From an uncultured Oscillospiraceae bacterium (GTDB lineage: Bacteria > Bacillota > Clostridia > Oscillospirales > Ruminococcaceae), in the NCBI GenBank assembly GCA_900547455.1, contig URGV01000002.1, positions 62,001 through 126,000 of the forward strand: a stretch of DNA of 64,000 bases. Reading direction: 5' to 3'. Made by a program: the position numbers and the translations under genes. Positions 1-9,884 of the stretch are shown here, piece by piece. The notes beneath the pieces are model-generated. The model had not been told where the DNA came from and ran no database searches. It saw nothing but the letters and a program-made list of their open reading frames with translations. Positions within the stretch are counted from its first letter, which is position 1, and every line of letters starts with the position of its first letter.

Positions 1-127
1 TGTCCTTGCTGCTGCGCAGTTCAAAGCGGCAGACCGGGTAGCGGCGAACCGCCCCGATGCTGCGCAGCAGCTTTTGTTCTTCCTCTGTCATTGTGGGTGA
101 AACGGTATGGCGAATCGAAACGCTCAT
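1..127 (-). CDS. Partial unknown protein, N-terminal 42 codons
   Basis: The 5' end of a minus-strand gene that runs off the left edge of the window. It begins with ATG preceded by a strong GGAGG ribosome site and reads MSVSIRHTVS then a charged stretch (TEEEQKLLRSIGAVRRYPVC). I do not recognise the family from this fragment. It lies just downstream of the GH25 lysozyme gene on the same strand, so the two may be cotranscribed. Confidence 0.6.
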   Translation of the reverse strand, partial: MSVSIRHTVSPTMTEEEQKLLRSIGAVRRYPVCRFELRSSKD

Positions 128-164
128 CCTTTCCCCCTCCTTTCCTTTTTATATCCGATCTTTT

Positions 165-854
165 TTATAGCTGAATACTTGTATAGCCCATCTGTTTGAG
201 CTGCTCGACAGTGATGACCTTGGAAACCGGCGGCTCTGGTTCCGGCTCCAGGTGGTTGAGCCCGGCGTTGCGGATGATGGTGGGGTAATCCTTGTAGCTG
301 ATGTTCTCATCCACCTTGCCGGAAATGCCGTTGATCTGCGCGTTCCAGGTGTACTGCCACATGCCGTAGGGCTTATTGAAGGTCGGCTGATTGACGCCCA
401 CCTGCGCAATCCAGCGGTCAAAGACGTCCAGCTGGCTCGAAGCGAGCTTGGTCTGAAACCAGTTGACCGTGCTGTAGATCATGGCGTAATATTTGTTTCT
501 CTCCACCTCGTCGCAGAAGGCCTTTGCGATGGGGGCAAGGTCCGCAATCGGCTGCTGCTCCGGCGCCTCGATGTCCACCGCAAGCGGCAGGGTCAGCTTT
601 TTGCCGACAACCTTCTGCAGGAAAAACTGCGCCTCCTTGCGTGCCTCCGCCGGGGTGGAGGCGCGCAGATAATGGTAAGCGCCGACATACAGCCCGCTGT
701 CGGTGGCCTTCTGATAGTTTTTATCAAACGCCGGGCTGAGGTATCGCTCGCCCTCGGTGGCCTTGAGCATGACGCCCCAGATTCCGTCCGACTTGACCTT
801 GGCAAAATCCACTTCGCCCTGATAGGCTGAAATGTCCAAAACACGATAATTCAT
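165..854 (-). CDS. GH25 family lysozyme (muramidase)
   Basis: A 229-residue glycoside hydrolase family 25 protein, which cleaves the MurNAc-GlcNAc bond of peptidoglycan. The catalytic DxE pair is visible as VDIEA (Asp94, Glu96), with the family's N-terminal DISAYQ (Asp7) and a C-terminal MWQYT...VDENISY block. A short proline/glutamate linker and a small tail (VITVEQLKQMGY) end the protein. There is no signal peptide, so release by a holin or non-classical export is possible, as for phage-type endolysins. The open frame extends 19 codons further upstream, but the ATG at 854 sits behind a clear AAAGGAGG site and matches the family start. No other phage gene is recognisable nearby. Confidence 0.9.
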   Translation of the reverse strand: MNYRVLDISAYQGEVDFAKVKSDGIWGVMLKATEGERYLSPAFDKNYQKATDSGLYVGAYHYLRASTPAEARKEAQFFLQKVVGKKLTLPLAVDIEAPEQQPIADLAPIAKAFCDEVERNKYYAMIYSTVNWFQTKLASSQLDVFDRWIAQVGVNQPTFNKPYGMWQYTWNAQINGISGKVDENISYKDYPTIIRNAGLNHLEPEPEPPVSKVITVEQLKQMGYTSIQL

Positions 855-1018
855 TCTTCTTCCTCCTTTATCCAAGAGGCGTGATTTTGCCGCCTCGACG
901 TCCGGCGACAAATTTCTCGCCTCCCTTCATCCTATGCGGCAGGAAGAAAAACGGTCTGTACAACCTGTTCGGCCGGTCCGCGGGGACCAGCCTTGTTTGT
1001 GATATAATGTTCCGGATT

Positions 1019-1828
1019 TTATCCATTATCCGCAGAATAATGGATTATTTTTTCTGTAAAGGCATTCTCCTTCACACTTAATTCCACCCACGCATCCCGG
1101 TATCCGCAGCTGATGGCGGTCTGTTTGGAGGCGATGTTGGACCAGGCGGTGCAGTAAAACGGCACCTTGCCCAGCCGCATGATTTCCCGGGTAAGGGTAT
1201 CGACCAGCGCCCGGGCATATCCCCTGCCGCGGAAAGTGGGCAGCACGTCGATACCGACCTGCCACATCGTCTCGCAGTCGTCGCTGGCGCCCGCTACCCC
1301 GACAATCTCCGAACCCAGGTAACCCACCGCAGCGATGACATCCTTCTTTGGCTCGGTGCGGGTGTAGCCCAGCGCCATCGGGAAGCGTTTGTCTGGGTAC
1401 AGCTGCAGCAGCTCGTCCTCATACAGCAGGCGAATCTGCAGATGGTCCGGCACCGGCACTGGCTGTTCCGACGGTTCCGGCAGGAAGTACTCCGCCAAAA
1501 AGCACAGCGACTGTCCGTGCTTTTTGGCTTCCTCGTGAAGGCAATTGATGTGCGGTGTGTCAAAGGCGGAAAACGGATACCGACAGTCCTGCAGATACTG
1601 GCGGACAAACCCCTCGATCGCTGGATTCACTACCGCCACTGTGCCGTGTCCGTAGGAAATCATCTGGCAAAAGTGACGGCCCTGATAGTACTTTTTCGCC
1701 CCGGACAATTCCTTTGCAGAAAGGACGGTGTTCTGCTCGCCCAACAGCTGCTCCACGGTGCAGCCGCAGTCGCGGGCCGACTGTTCCATCGCTACCTGCC
1801 AGATCCATTCGCGGCTCCAACTATTCAA
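1019..1828 (-). CDS. GNAT family N-acetyltransferase
   Basis: An acyl-CoA-dependent N-acetyltransferase of unknown substrate, 269 residues from the chosen start. The GNAT fold is seen in the second half: a beta strand and V-D-V-L core followed by RGRGYARALV, the acetyl-CoA pyrophosphate loop. The first half resembles the MEQSA..C type N-terminal region found in clostridial GNAT proteins of similar length. The longest frame starts with GTG at 1855. I prefer TTG at 1828, which overlaps the stop of the oxidoreductase (TTGAATAG) and has an AGGAGG site 12 nt upstream. This implies translational coupling. An ATG at 1789 would lose the conserved first helix. Confidence 0.8.
   Translation of the reverse strand: MNSWSREWIWQVAMEQSARDCGCTVEQLLGEQNTVLSAKELSGAKKYYQGRHFCQMISYGHGTVAVVNPAIEGFVRQYLQDCRYPFSAFDTPHINCLHEEAKKHGQSLCFLAEYFLPEPSEQPVPVPDHLQIRLLYEDELLQLYPDKRFPMALGYTRTEPKKDVIAAVGYLGSEIVGVAGASDDCETMWQVGIDVLPTFRGRGYARALVDTLTREIMRLGKVPFYCTAWSNIASKQTAISCGYRDAWVELSVKENAFTEKIIHYSADNG
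1021..1045. terminator. Hairpin at the end of the GNAT gene
   Basis: A perfect 9-bp stem (ATCCATTAT / ATAATGGAT) with a 7-nt loop overlaps the last codons of the GNAT gene. On the plus strand it is followed by TATTTTTT, so it looks like a plus-strand terminator or transcription barrier. On the minus strand the U-run is missing. Confidence 0.4.
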
Positions 1829-2804
1829 AGTAGATCCCTGCCTCCTCGCGCGCACGCTTCATCACCTGGCTGACATTGAGCGCCAGGTGGCTGACATAGC
1901 GGTAGCGCGCCTTGTTCTGCTCGGGCTGCTCGATAAAGTCGCGGAAGGCCGCTGCCTCATAGGACATCTGCAGATATTTTTCCTGCGGCCCGCTCAGCGG
2001 CATCTCCTGCTCGCCCACCGGCGTCAGGGTCATGTTGATCAGCTTGGAGATGTGCGGGATGCGGATGACGCCGTCCTCGCCCTGTATCTCCGAGCCGATT
2101 GTCCCCTGCGCGGTCTTGGAGTAGGTCAGCACCACCGTCTTGTCGGGATACTGCAAGGTCACGCAGCCGCTGCCGTCTGCCCCGGTGCTCAAAAAGCGCG
2201 CGTGGGCGTGGACATGATCCGGCACGCCAAACAGCATGATGGCCGGGTACAGGCAGTAGATGCCCAAATCCATCCAGCCGCCGGTCGCCATCTGCGGGTT
2301 AAAGATGTTGGGCAGCTCCCCGCGCAGGTAGGCAGGGTATTTGGAGGAGTACTGAGAAAAATCAAACCGGGCCAGGTGCACCGGTCCCAGACGCTCCACC
2401 GCGCCCTGCAGTACCTTCATCTGCGGCAGATAGACGCCGATCAACGCCTCGATGTAAATCAAATTCTTCTGCTGTGCCAGCTCCTGCAGTTCCTGCAGCT
2501 CCTCCGGCTCCACCGTGATCGGCTTTTCGCAGATCACATGCTTGCCGTGCTGCAAAAACAGCTTGCTCTGTTCGTAGTGCAGGCGGTTGGGGCTGGCAAT
2601 ATAGACCGCGTCGATCTCCTCGTCCGCAGCCATCTGCGCAAGGTCGGTGTAGACTTTCTGCGTGCCCCATTGCTGTGCGAAGGCCTCCCCTGTCTGCTGG
2701 CTGCGGGAGTAGCACGCCGTGTAGCAGATGCCGCCCGCCTCCCGGACTCCTTTGAGAAACTCGCCAACAATCCAACCTGTTCCAACTGTTGCCAAACAAA
2801 TCAT
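1821..2804 (-). CDS. Gfo/Idh/MocA family oxidoreductase
   Basis: An NAD(P)-dependent sugar or polyol dehydrogenase-like protein of 327 residues. The Rossmann nucleotide site appears at the N terminus (ATVGTGWIVGEFLKG), followed by the family's EKPIT signature (residues about 91-95, ICEKPITV) where the lysine takes part in catalysis. The C-terminal half matches the alpha/beta domain that carries the substrate pocket. The start ATG has an AGGAGG site. The gene overlaps the GNAT gene by 8 nt, so the pair forms a small operon. The substrate cannot be read from the sequence. Confidence 0.88.
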   Translation of the reverse strand: MICLATVGTGWIVGEFLKGVREAGGICYTACYSRSQQTGEAFAQQWGTQKVYTDLAQMAADEEIDAVYIASPNRLHYEQSKLFLQHGKHVICEKPITVEPEELQELQELAQQKNLIYIEALIGVYLPQMKVLQGAVERLGPVHLARFDFSQYSSKYPAYLRGELPNIFNPQMATGGWMDLGIYCLYPAIMLFGVPDHVHAHARFLSTGADGSGCVTLQYPDKTVVLTYSKTAQGTIGSEIQGEDGVIRIPHISKLINMTLTPVGEQEMPLSGPQEKYLQMSYEAAAFRDFIEQPEQNKARYRYVSHLALNVSQVMKRAREEAGIYFE

Positions 2805-2858
2805 ACTCAGTCCTCCTATTCTGTTTCTTTTTTATTACATCCTCCGCGCGGTTCGATC

Positions 2859-3188
2859 CTACCGACGGAAACGATTTCCGGTATTTTGATAGACAATCAT
2901 CCAGACAATCAGCGCCGCAAAGGCCACCCAGCTCAGTGCGACCAGCCAGTCAATTTCCAAAAGAGTGAACAGTGCTCCCAGCAATATCAGCGCAGCCAGC
3001 CCTAAAATGCACCGGCCGTTAAAGTGCAGCAGGCGTTTTTTATCCCAGCTTTGCTTTTTTTCCTTGGGCATGGTGTTCCAGCCGGCCAGCAAAAATCCTG
3101 CTTTTCCCTTACAGAACAGCACTCCGACTACGCCCAGCAGCAAGGCTGGCAGTGCATAAATAACCGCCGCAACAAAACGTTCCTCCAT
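2859..3188 (-). CDS. DUF3784-like small membrane protein
   Basis: A 109-residue protein with a hydrophobic N-terminal segment (residues 5-24), a polar GWNTMPKEKKQ loop and two more membrane spans (about 59-75 and 80-100). The G-x-N-T-M-x-K-E-x-K stretch after the first span is the signature I associate with DUF3784 proteins of Firmicutes, whose function is unknown. It is transcribed in the same direction as the oxidoreductase pair and lies 54 nt upstream of it, so it may be the first gene of that unit. Confidence 0.7.
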   Translation of the reverse strand: MEERFVAAVIYALPALLLGVVGVLFCKGKAGFLLAGWNTMPKEKKQSWDKKRLLHFNGRCILGLAALILLGALFTLLEIDWLVALSWVAFAALIVWMIVYQNTGNRFRR

Positions 3189-3318
3189 CCTCTCTTCCCT
3201 CCATTTGGCGCAAATCCTGGCGCCGATTTTTCAAGAAAATTATACCATACTTTTTTCGCTCGCTCAACCGTAAAAGGTGACAAGTCGCTCTTTATAGTAA
3301 AAACCTTTCTTTGTGGGA

Positions 3319-3350
3319 CAAAAAGACAGCGCCCCATGGCGGAGCGCTGT
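3319..3350 (-). terminator. Terminator after the DHHW protein gene
   Basis: Stem ACAGCGC / GCGCTGT with an 11-nt loop lies 8 nt beyond the stop codon. On the minus strand it is followed by CTTTTTG, as expected for an intrinsic terminator of the O-acylation genes. Confidence 0.7.
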
Positions 3351-3357
3351 TTTTGTT

Positions 3358-4605
3358 TTAAAATTGCAGTCTCGCCAAATCCGGCGCACTGGAGACAAAG
3401 GTCGAGAAATTGTACATGATAAAGATATCGTCAAAATCCTCCTGCATCAGCTCGGCTGTGCTCTTTGCCATATAGCGCAGGTCGACCACCACGATCTCGT
3501 CGTAGTTGTAGGTCAGGTACGGCAGCATGCTGTTGGCGTAGGAGTCCTTGAAGATCAGCAGGCGGCTGGTCTTGCCGTCCTCATGGTTGAGGTTATGGCT
3601 GCTCTTGATCTTGACATAGCCGCTGTTGCCCCACAGGAAGCCGGCGTATTTGTCGCGGGTGGAAAGCTTGCGCTCGTCCATCATGCTGTCCACCGACAGC
3701 AGCTCCAGCCCGTCTTCCTGGATGACCTCGCCGAGTTCCTTCAGTTCCGGGTCCTGCTGCAGGTTTGCCACAAAAGCAAATTCATCGACATCCACATCGT
3801 ACCAGGTGATGGTGTCGGACTGCTGTCCCGGCCGTTTTGCCTTGGAGTAGAAGGTGCCGTAAAAATCCTCCACCGTCTGCGCCTGCGGCAGGTCGCTGAG
3901 CTCCACCGGCGTCAGGCCCTTCTGCTCGCAGTATTCGCGGTAGGCGTAGTAGGCGCCCAGGGTTGTCCAGTGATGGTCGGTCTTGTAGTAGATATACTCG
4001 TCCTTGTGCTCAGAAAGGGCCTCGGAAAAATCGACCACCTCCAGCTGGTCGTCCGCATCGGAGAGCTGGTCATAGATCTGCTGGCTGTAGCTCAGCTCGT
4101 CCACGCCGGGAAAGCCTTCCGGCAGCTTGTCCCCCAAAATGGCCTGGGAGTTTGGCACCAGCGAGAGGGTAACCTCCTTTTCGTACATTTCCAGGAAGGA
4201 GCGGACCATCCCCACCGCGCGGTTGACGCTGCTCTGCGCCACCACGTTTGTGGAAGAATTGACCTGCTTCTGCTCGTCACCCACAATCTGCAGCTTTTCC
4301 ACCATGTAGCTGTCGTCCCCAAAGGTGACGCCGTGGCTCTCGACGCGGCCCAGCAGCAGGTCGGCCACCGCCTTCAGGCTGATCCAATCGTCGCGGCCCG
4401 CAATCTGGTCGTTGATGTACTCGACATAGTTGCTGCCGAAACTCCCGTCAAAAAAGCCGCTGATCGAAAAAGCCGGGCGGGTTGTGAGGACCGTATTTTC
4501 AAACTCGGAATAGCTTCTGTCCGGATTGAGGACATCCACCAGGAAAAACACCAGGATAAAGACGCCAAACAGGACAGCAACCGGGTACTGCAAAATCTTT
4601 TTCAT
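3358..4605 (-). CDS. DHHW (AlgX/AlgJ-like) secreted O-acylation protein
   Basis: A 415-residue protein with one N-terminal membrane anchor (residues 7-25) and an extracellular SGNH-hydrolase-like domain. The diagnostic TDHHW motif is at residues 209-213 and a KDSYANS block, likely carrying the nucleophilic serine, lies near residue 350. Proteins of this family work with a membrane-bound O-acyltransferase to move acetyl groups onto exopolysaccharide or cell-wall polymers outside the membrane. The gene lies 12 nt downstream of the MBOAT gene on the same strand, and the two are almost certainly cotranscribed. The acceptor polymer is unknown, as no polysaccharide synthesis genes are in view. Confidence 0.88.
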   Translation of the reverse strand: MKKILQYPVAVLFGVFILVFFLVDVLNPDRSYSEFENTVLTTRPAFSISGFFDGSFGSNYVEYINDQIAGRDDWISLKAVADLLLGRVESHGVTFGDDSYMVEKLQIVGDEQKQVNSSTNVVAQSSVNRAVGMVRSFLEMYEKEVTLSLVPNSQAILGDKLPEGFPGVDELSYSQQIYDQLSDADDQLEVVDFSEALSEHKDEYIYYKTDHHWTTLGAYYAYREYCEQKGLTPVELSDLPQAQTVEDFYGTFYSKAKRPGQQSDTITWYDVDVDEFAFVANLQQDPELKELGEVIQEDGLELLSVDSMMDERKLSTRDKYAGFLWGNSGYVKIKSSHNLNHEDGKTSRLLIFKDSYANSMLPYLTYNYDEIVVVDLRYMAKSTAELMQEDFDDIFIMYNFSTFVSSAPDLARLQF

Positions 4606-4617
4606 CTGCCATCCTCC

Positions 4618-6006
4618 TTAGAAGTTAAAGTACAAAAACGGGCTGTAGGTGGAGTCCACCATGAAGGCGACACAGACGACCAGCACACCCGCCAGAAAGA
4701 CGGTTCGGACCACCCTGTTTTTGCCGGCGGCGCTGTCCGCCAGCTTTTTAAAGAAGGGGGTGGAGGCCAGGATGCACAGGACAAACATGGCCGCGTAATC
4801 GCGCAGGTAGTACATCCAGTCGGTGCCGCCGTGCAGCGAGAACATCCGGTTAAACAGCGCGCCCATCTGGGACAGGTCGGACAGGGCGAAGATTCCCCAG
4901 CTGATGATAATGAAAAAGATCAGGTAAACGTGCGAGAGCACCTTGCTCTTTTCCAGGTGTTTGAGCAAAAAGCTCTTTTCAATCATCAGCAGCACAAAGA
5001 AGTACAGTCCCCAGAAGATAAAGTTCCAGGCGGCGCCGTGCCAGAAGCCGGTCAGGAACCAGACGACAAAGATGTTGAAAAACTGGCGACTCTTTTTGAC
5101 CCGGTTTCCGCCCAGCGGGATGTAGACGTAATCGCGGAACCAGGAGCTGAGGGTGATGTGCCACCGGCGCCAGAATTCGGTGATGCTTTTGGAGATGTAG
5201 GGGTAATTGAAGTTTTGCGGGAAGAAAAAGCCCAGCATCCGTCCCAGACCGATTGCCATCAGCGAGTAGCCGCTGAAGTCAAAGTAAATCTGGAAGCTGT
5301 AGGCGATGATGCCCATCCAGGCAAGCGGGGTGGACACCTGCGAAAAGCCGAGCGTCTGCACCTCGGTCCACAGCGCACCGATGGTGTCTGCCAGAAGAAT
5401 CTTGCTGGCAAGGCCCATGATGAACAGGCCCACACCCTCGTCGATCTGCGCCAGGGTGATCTTGCGGCTCTTGAGCTCCCGGCTGATGTCCGAGTACAGG
5501 ACAATCGGACCGGCAATCAGCTGCGGGAAGAGCACGACGAAGGCGCCGAAGTCGATCAGGTTGTGCTCCACCTTGATTTTGCGCCTGTAGACATCCATCG
5601 TGTAGGCCAAAATCTGGAAGGTGTAAAAGCTGATGCCCAGCGGCAGGTGGAACTCGGCGGAATCCAGCAGCGGCAGGCTCAGCCCCAGCAGGGCATTGAT
5701 GTTGGACAGGAAGAAGTTTGTGTACTTAAAGAAGAGCAGGAAGCCCAGCGTGACGAGAAAGGCGACCCAGAAACAAGCCTTGCGCGCCTTTTCATTGTGG
5801 TCATACCGCTCCATCAGCAATCCGGCAACGTAGTTGATGCCGATCGAGATGAGCATGATGGGGAAAAATTTAGTCTCGCCCCAGGTGTAAAAGAACAGGC
5901 TGGCCAAAAAGAGCACCGTGTTCTTTGCCCTAAAGGGTACCAGGTAATAGATCAGAAAGGTGATCGGAAGAAAACGGAACAAAAACAGCAGGCTGCTAAA
6001 AACCAA
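4618..6006 (-). CDS. MBOAT family O-acyltransferase (AlgI/DltB-like)
   Basis: A 462-residue polytopic membrane protein of the membrane-bound O-acyltransferase family. The conserved blocks FSGYSLMAIGLGRMLG, EFWRRWHITLSSWFRDYVY and FLTGFWHGAAWNF are present. The last holds the catalytic histidine. It is expected to carry acyl groups across the membrane for the DHHW partner encoded next. The start is TTG at 6006, chosen because TGGAGG stands 8 nt upstream and the sequence then runs straight into the first membrane span. Length is normal for AlgI-like proteins. Confidence 0.93.
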   Translation of the reverse strand: MVFSSLLFLFRFLPITFLIYYLVPFRAKNTVLFLASLFFYTWGETKFFPIMLISIGINYVAGLLMERYDHNEKARKACFWVAFLVTLGFLLFFKYTNFFLSNINALLGLSLPLLDSAEFHLPLGISFYTFQILAYTMDVYRRKIKVEHNLIDFGAFVVLFPQLIAGPIVLYSDISRELKSRKITLAQIDEGVGLFIMGLASKILLADTIGALWTEVQTLGFSQVSTPLAWMGIIAYSFQIYFDFSGYSLMAIGLGRMLGFFFPQNFNYPYISKSITEFWRRWHITLSSWFRDYVYIPLGGNRVKKSRQFFNIFVVWFLTGFWHGAAWNFIFWGLYFFVLLMIEKSFLLKHLEKSKVLSHVYLIFFIIISWGIFALSDLSQMGALFNRMFSLHGGTDWMYYLRDYAAMFVLCILASTPFFKKLADSAAGKNRVVRTVFLAGVLVVCVAFMVDSTYSPFLYFNF

Positions 6007-6227
6007 ATTGTCTACCTCCAGACATCTTTTTTATTGATATGCCGTCCGCCCATTTTCCCGGTCAGAAAGCACTACCCATAACGTTAACAGATTTTGGCGA
6101 AAATATCAACCCCACTCCCCGCATTTTTAGAGTTGTAAGAGTTAATTTTCCAAAAATTCAGAAAAATTTTACCATCAAAATAGTGTCATTTTGGCCGCGT
6201 TTTATTCCACACTGTTTTCATTTTTTC

Positions 6228-6262
6228 AAAAAAAGAGGAAGCAAAGTCGCTTCCTCTTTTTT
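6228..6262. terminator. Bidirectional terminator
   Basis: Stem GAGGAAGC / GCTTCCTC with a 6-nt loop, flanked by A-run and T-run on opposite sides, directly beyond the stop of the DUF4358 lipoprotein gene. It works for minus-strand transcripts and could also act on plus-strand transcription. The rest of 6007-6227 is AT-rich and shows no gene. Confidence 0.75.
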
Positions 6263-6263
6263 C

Positions 6264-6914
6264 TTACTCAAAGTAGCCGTCGATGATGTGCTGCGCGCGG
6301 TTCATCTCACTGTCATATCCCTTTTCGGAATCGCCGGCGATGACCAGAAACAGATAGTTGCCCTTCTGGATAATTTTGCCCGCCTGCGCCTTATCGTACT
6401 GGTCGGGCAGGTACTCCTCAAAGTTATCGACAATCTCCTGTTTGTGGCTTTCCAGCGCGGATTTCACCTCGTCCACCTTGCCATCCTTTACCTTGACGCC
6501 GATGATGTGGTCAGCGGAGGTGTTGACCGCGGAGTATTCGCCGTAATATTCCTCAATGTCGTCGGGGTTCAGGCCGAACACCTCCTGCAGGCTCTGCTGG
6601 TCCAGCTTTTCCGGCATGGTGATGCCCAGATTTTCCTCCAGCTCCATGATGACGTCCTGGATGCGGCTGCCCGCGGCCATCATCATGCCCTGCGCGTTCT
6701 CCATCATATCGCCGGTGGCGTCAGCGGTGTCGTCAGCTGCATCCTCCACCGCGTTCTTGGCGTCGTTCGCTGCGTTTTTGGCGTCCTGCGCCCCTTCTTC
6801 TATGACGTTTCTTCCGTCACGCTCTGCCTGCCCGATCATGCCGTCCTCGGCACAACCGGCCAGCAGAGACATGGTCAGCACGGCCACAAGGGCCAGTCCG
6901 GTTATCTTTTTCAT
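6264..6914 (-). CDS. DUF4358 family lipoprotein
   Basis: A 216-residue exported lipoprotein. The signal peptide ends in a lipobox (LLAGC, Cys20). An alanine/aspartate-rich helical linker (about residues 30-75) follows, then a domain matching the DUF4358 pattern with a central EYYGEYSAVNTSADHI stretch and a C-terminal GKIIQKGNYLFLVIAGD strand pair. In related Clostridia, genes of this family commonly stand beside MBOAT and DHHW genes, as here, which suggests an extracellular accessory role in polymer acylation. That role is inference. A terminator separates it from the MBOAT gene downstream, so it is probably its own transcript. Confidence 0.78.
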   Translation of the reverse strand: MKKITGLALVAVLTMSLLAGCAEDGMIGQAERDGRNVIEEGAQDAKNAANDAKNAVEDAADDTADATGDMMENAQGMMMAAGSRIQDVIMELEENLGITMPEKLDQQSLQEVFGLNPDDIEEYYGEYSAVNTSADHIIGVKVKDGKVDEVKSALESHKQEIVDNFEEYLPDQYDKAQAGKIIQKGNYLFLVIAGDSEKGYDSEMNRAQHIIDGYFE

Positions 6915-7037
6915 CGTTTCTTCCTCGCTTTACCTGAAATGTTCACATCGCGCTTAGGACAAGCGCAGTATTATTGTATGTTTTCAGGTGCCCTTTTAAT
7001 CGGGACTTTGGCTGGAAGCAAAACTGACAAAATTTTT

Positions 7038-9047
<2,010 letters not shown>

Positions 9048-9105
9048 TCAGCCCAGCTTGCTCCATTCTTTTGATCGGAGCTGCGGGCCGCCTTCTTTTG
9101 TTTCG

Positions 9106-9134
9106 ATTATAGCAAGTTTTCCCCCATTTTTCAA
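9106..9134 (-). promoter_or_regulatory. ligA promoter
   Basis: TTGAAA-N17-TATAAT on the minus strand with an extended TGC before the -10. It starts about 70 nt upstream of the ligA start codon and just beyond the yunB stop, so ligA can be transcribed independently of yunB. Confidence 0.75.
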
Positions 9135-9137
9135 TCA

Positions 9138-9773
9138 CTATCCCGCCGCATTTTCCAGGTAAACCTGCGGCACCTCGCCGGCAATCAGCCGCTCCTCAAT
9201 CAAAAAGGTGGTGTCCACCAGAGCGCGCGTCTGCTGGCGGCTCAGCGCCGCCTCCAGCTCCACCTGCACCCGCAGCTGCACCTGATAGAGGGTCTGATTG
9301 ATGCCCGCTGCCGAAAAATGCTGCTCAAAATCCACCTGCGCAAAGGCGTAGGGCTCAACAACAAAGGGGATGCCCGGCCCGCGCCCGTTGAGCAGCGGCC
9401 CACCAAGGATGCTGCCGAGCGGAATGAAGATGGAACGCGCGGCGAGGTTGTCAAGTTCCTTCGTCAATTTTTGGGACAATTCCGCTTTGAGGAGATTTGC
9501 CTTGACCGCATCCAGCCCCACCGAAAGCACCCTGCCGTCCTCCGCCCGCTCGATGGTGGCAAAATCCCCGTCATAGTCTTGCAGAATCTCTACCACCTGC
9601 TCATTGACAAGCTCGGTCGCCAAATTTTGGGCGGCAATCTGCGCGGCACCATGAAAGGCCGGGGTCAGCTTGAGCTGGATTGCGTGCAGCAGCAGCAAAA
9701 TAATCCCCGCCAGCAATAGACGGCTCACCAGCCTGTAATGCCGGTCCCACCATCCCGTTCCAAATCTGCGCAA
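9138..9773 (-). CDS. yunB: YunB-like sporulation protein
   Basis: A 211-residue protein with one N-terminal transmembrane segment (SRLLLAGIILLLLHAIQ) and an extracytoplasmic domain. The PLGSILGGPLLNGRGPGIPF stretch and the terminal LVDTTFLIEERLIAGEVPQ are typical of YunB, a protein of the sigma-E sporulation regulon in Bacillus with no known biochemical role. The frame opens with GTG at 9782, but TTG at 9773 has GGGAGG 8 nt upstream and is the better start. Its presence indicates a spore-forming lineage. Confidence 0.85.
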   Translation of the reverse strand: MRRFGTGWWDRHYRLVSRLLLAGIILLLLHAIQLKLTPAFHGAAQIAAQNLATELVNEQVVEILQDYDGDFATIERAEDGRVLSVGLDAVKANLLKAELSQKLTKELDNLAARSIFIPLGSILGGPLLNGRGPGIPFVVEPYAFAQVDFEQHFSAAGINQTLYQVQLRVQVELEAALSRQQTRALVDTTFLIEERLIAGEVPQVYLENAAG

Positions 9774-9839
9774 CGCCGCCACCTCCCTGCCTTTTTACTA
9801 TCTTATGTCGGAGGGGCAGCGTTTGTGTACGAGAAAAGC

Positions 9840-9872
9840 AAAAAGCCCCGGCATTTCTGCAGAAATGCCGGG
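9840..9872 (-). terminator. pnp terminator
   Basis: A perfect 26-bp palindrome centred on CTGCAG (9847-9872) lies 12 nt beyond the pnp stop. On the minus strand it is followed by GCTTTTTGCTTTTC. It is the strongest terminator in the window and ends the rpsO-pnp transcript. Confidence 0.9.
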
Positions 9873-9884
9873 ACGCGTCACCGA

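Noticed and set aside
3313..6081. A 922-codon open frame on the plus strand
   Set aside because: It is the antisense frame of the MBOAT and DHHW genes and has no recognisable domain.
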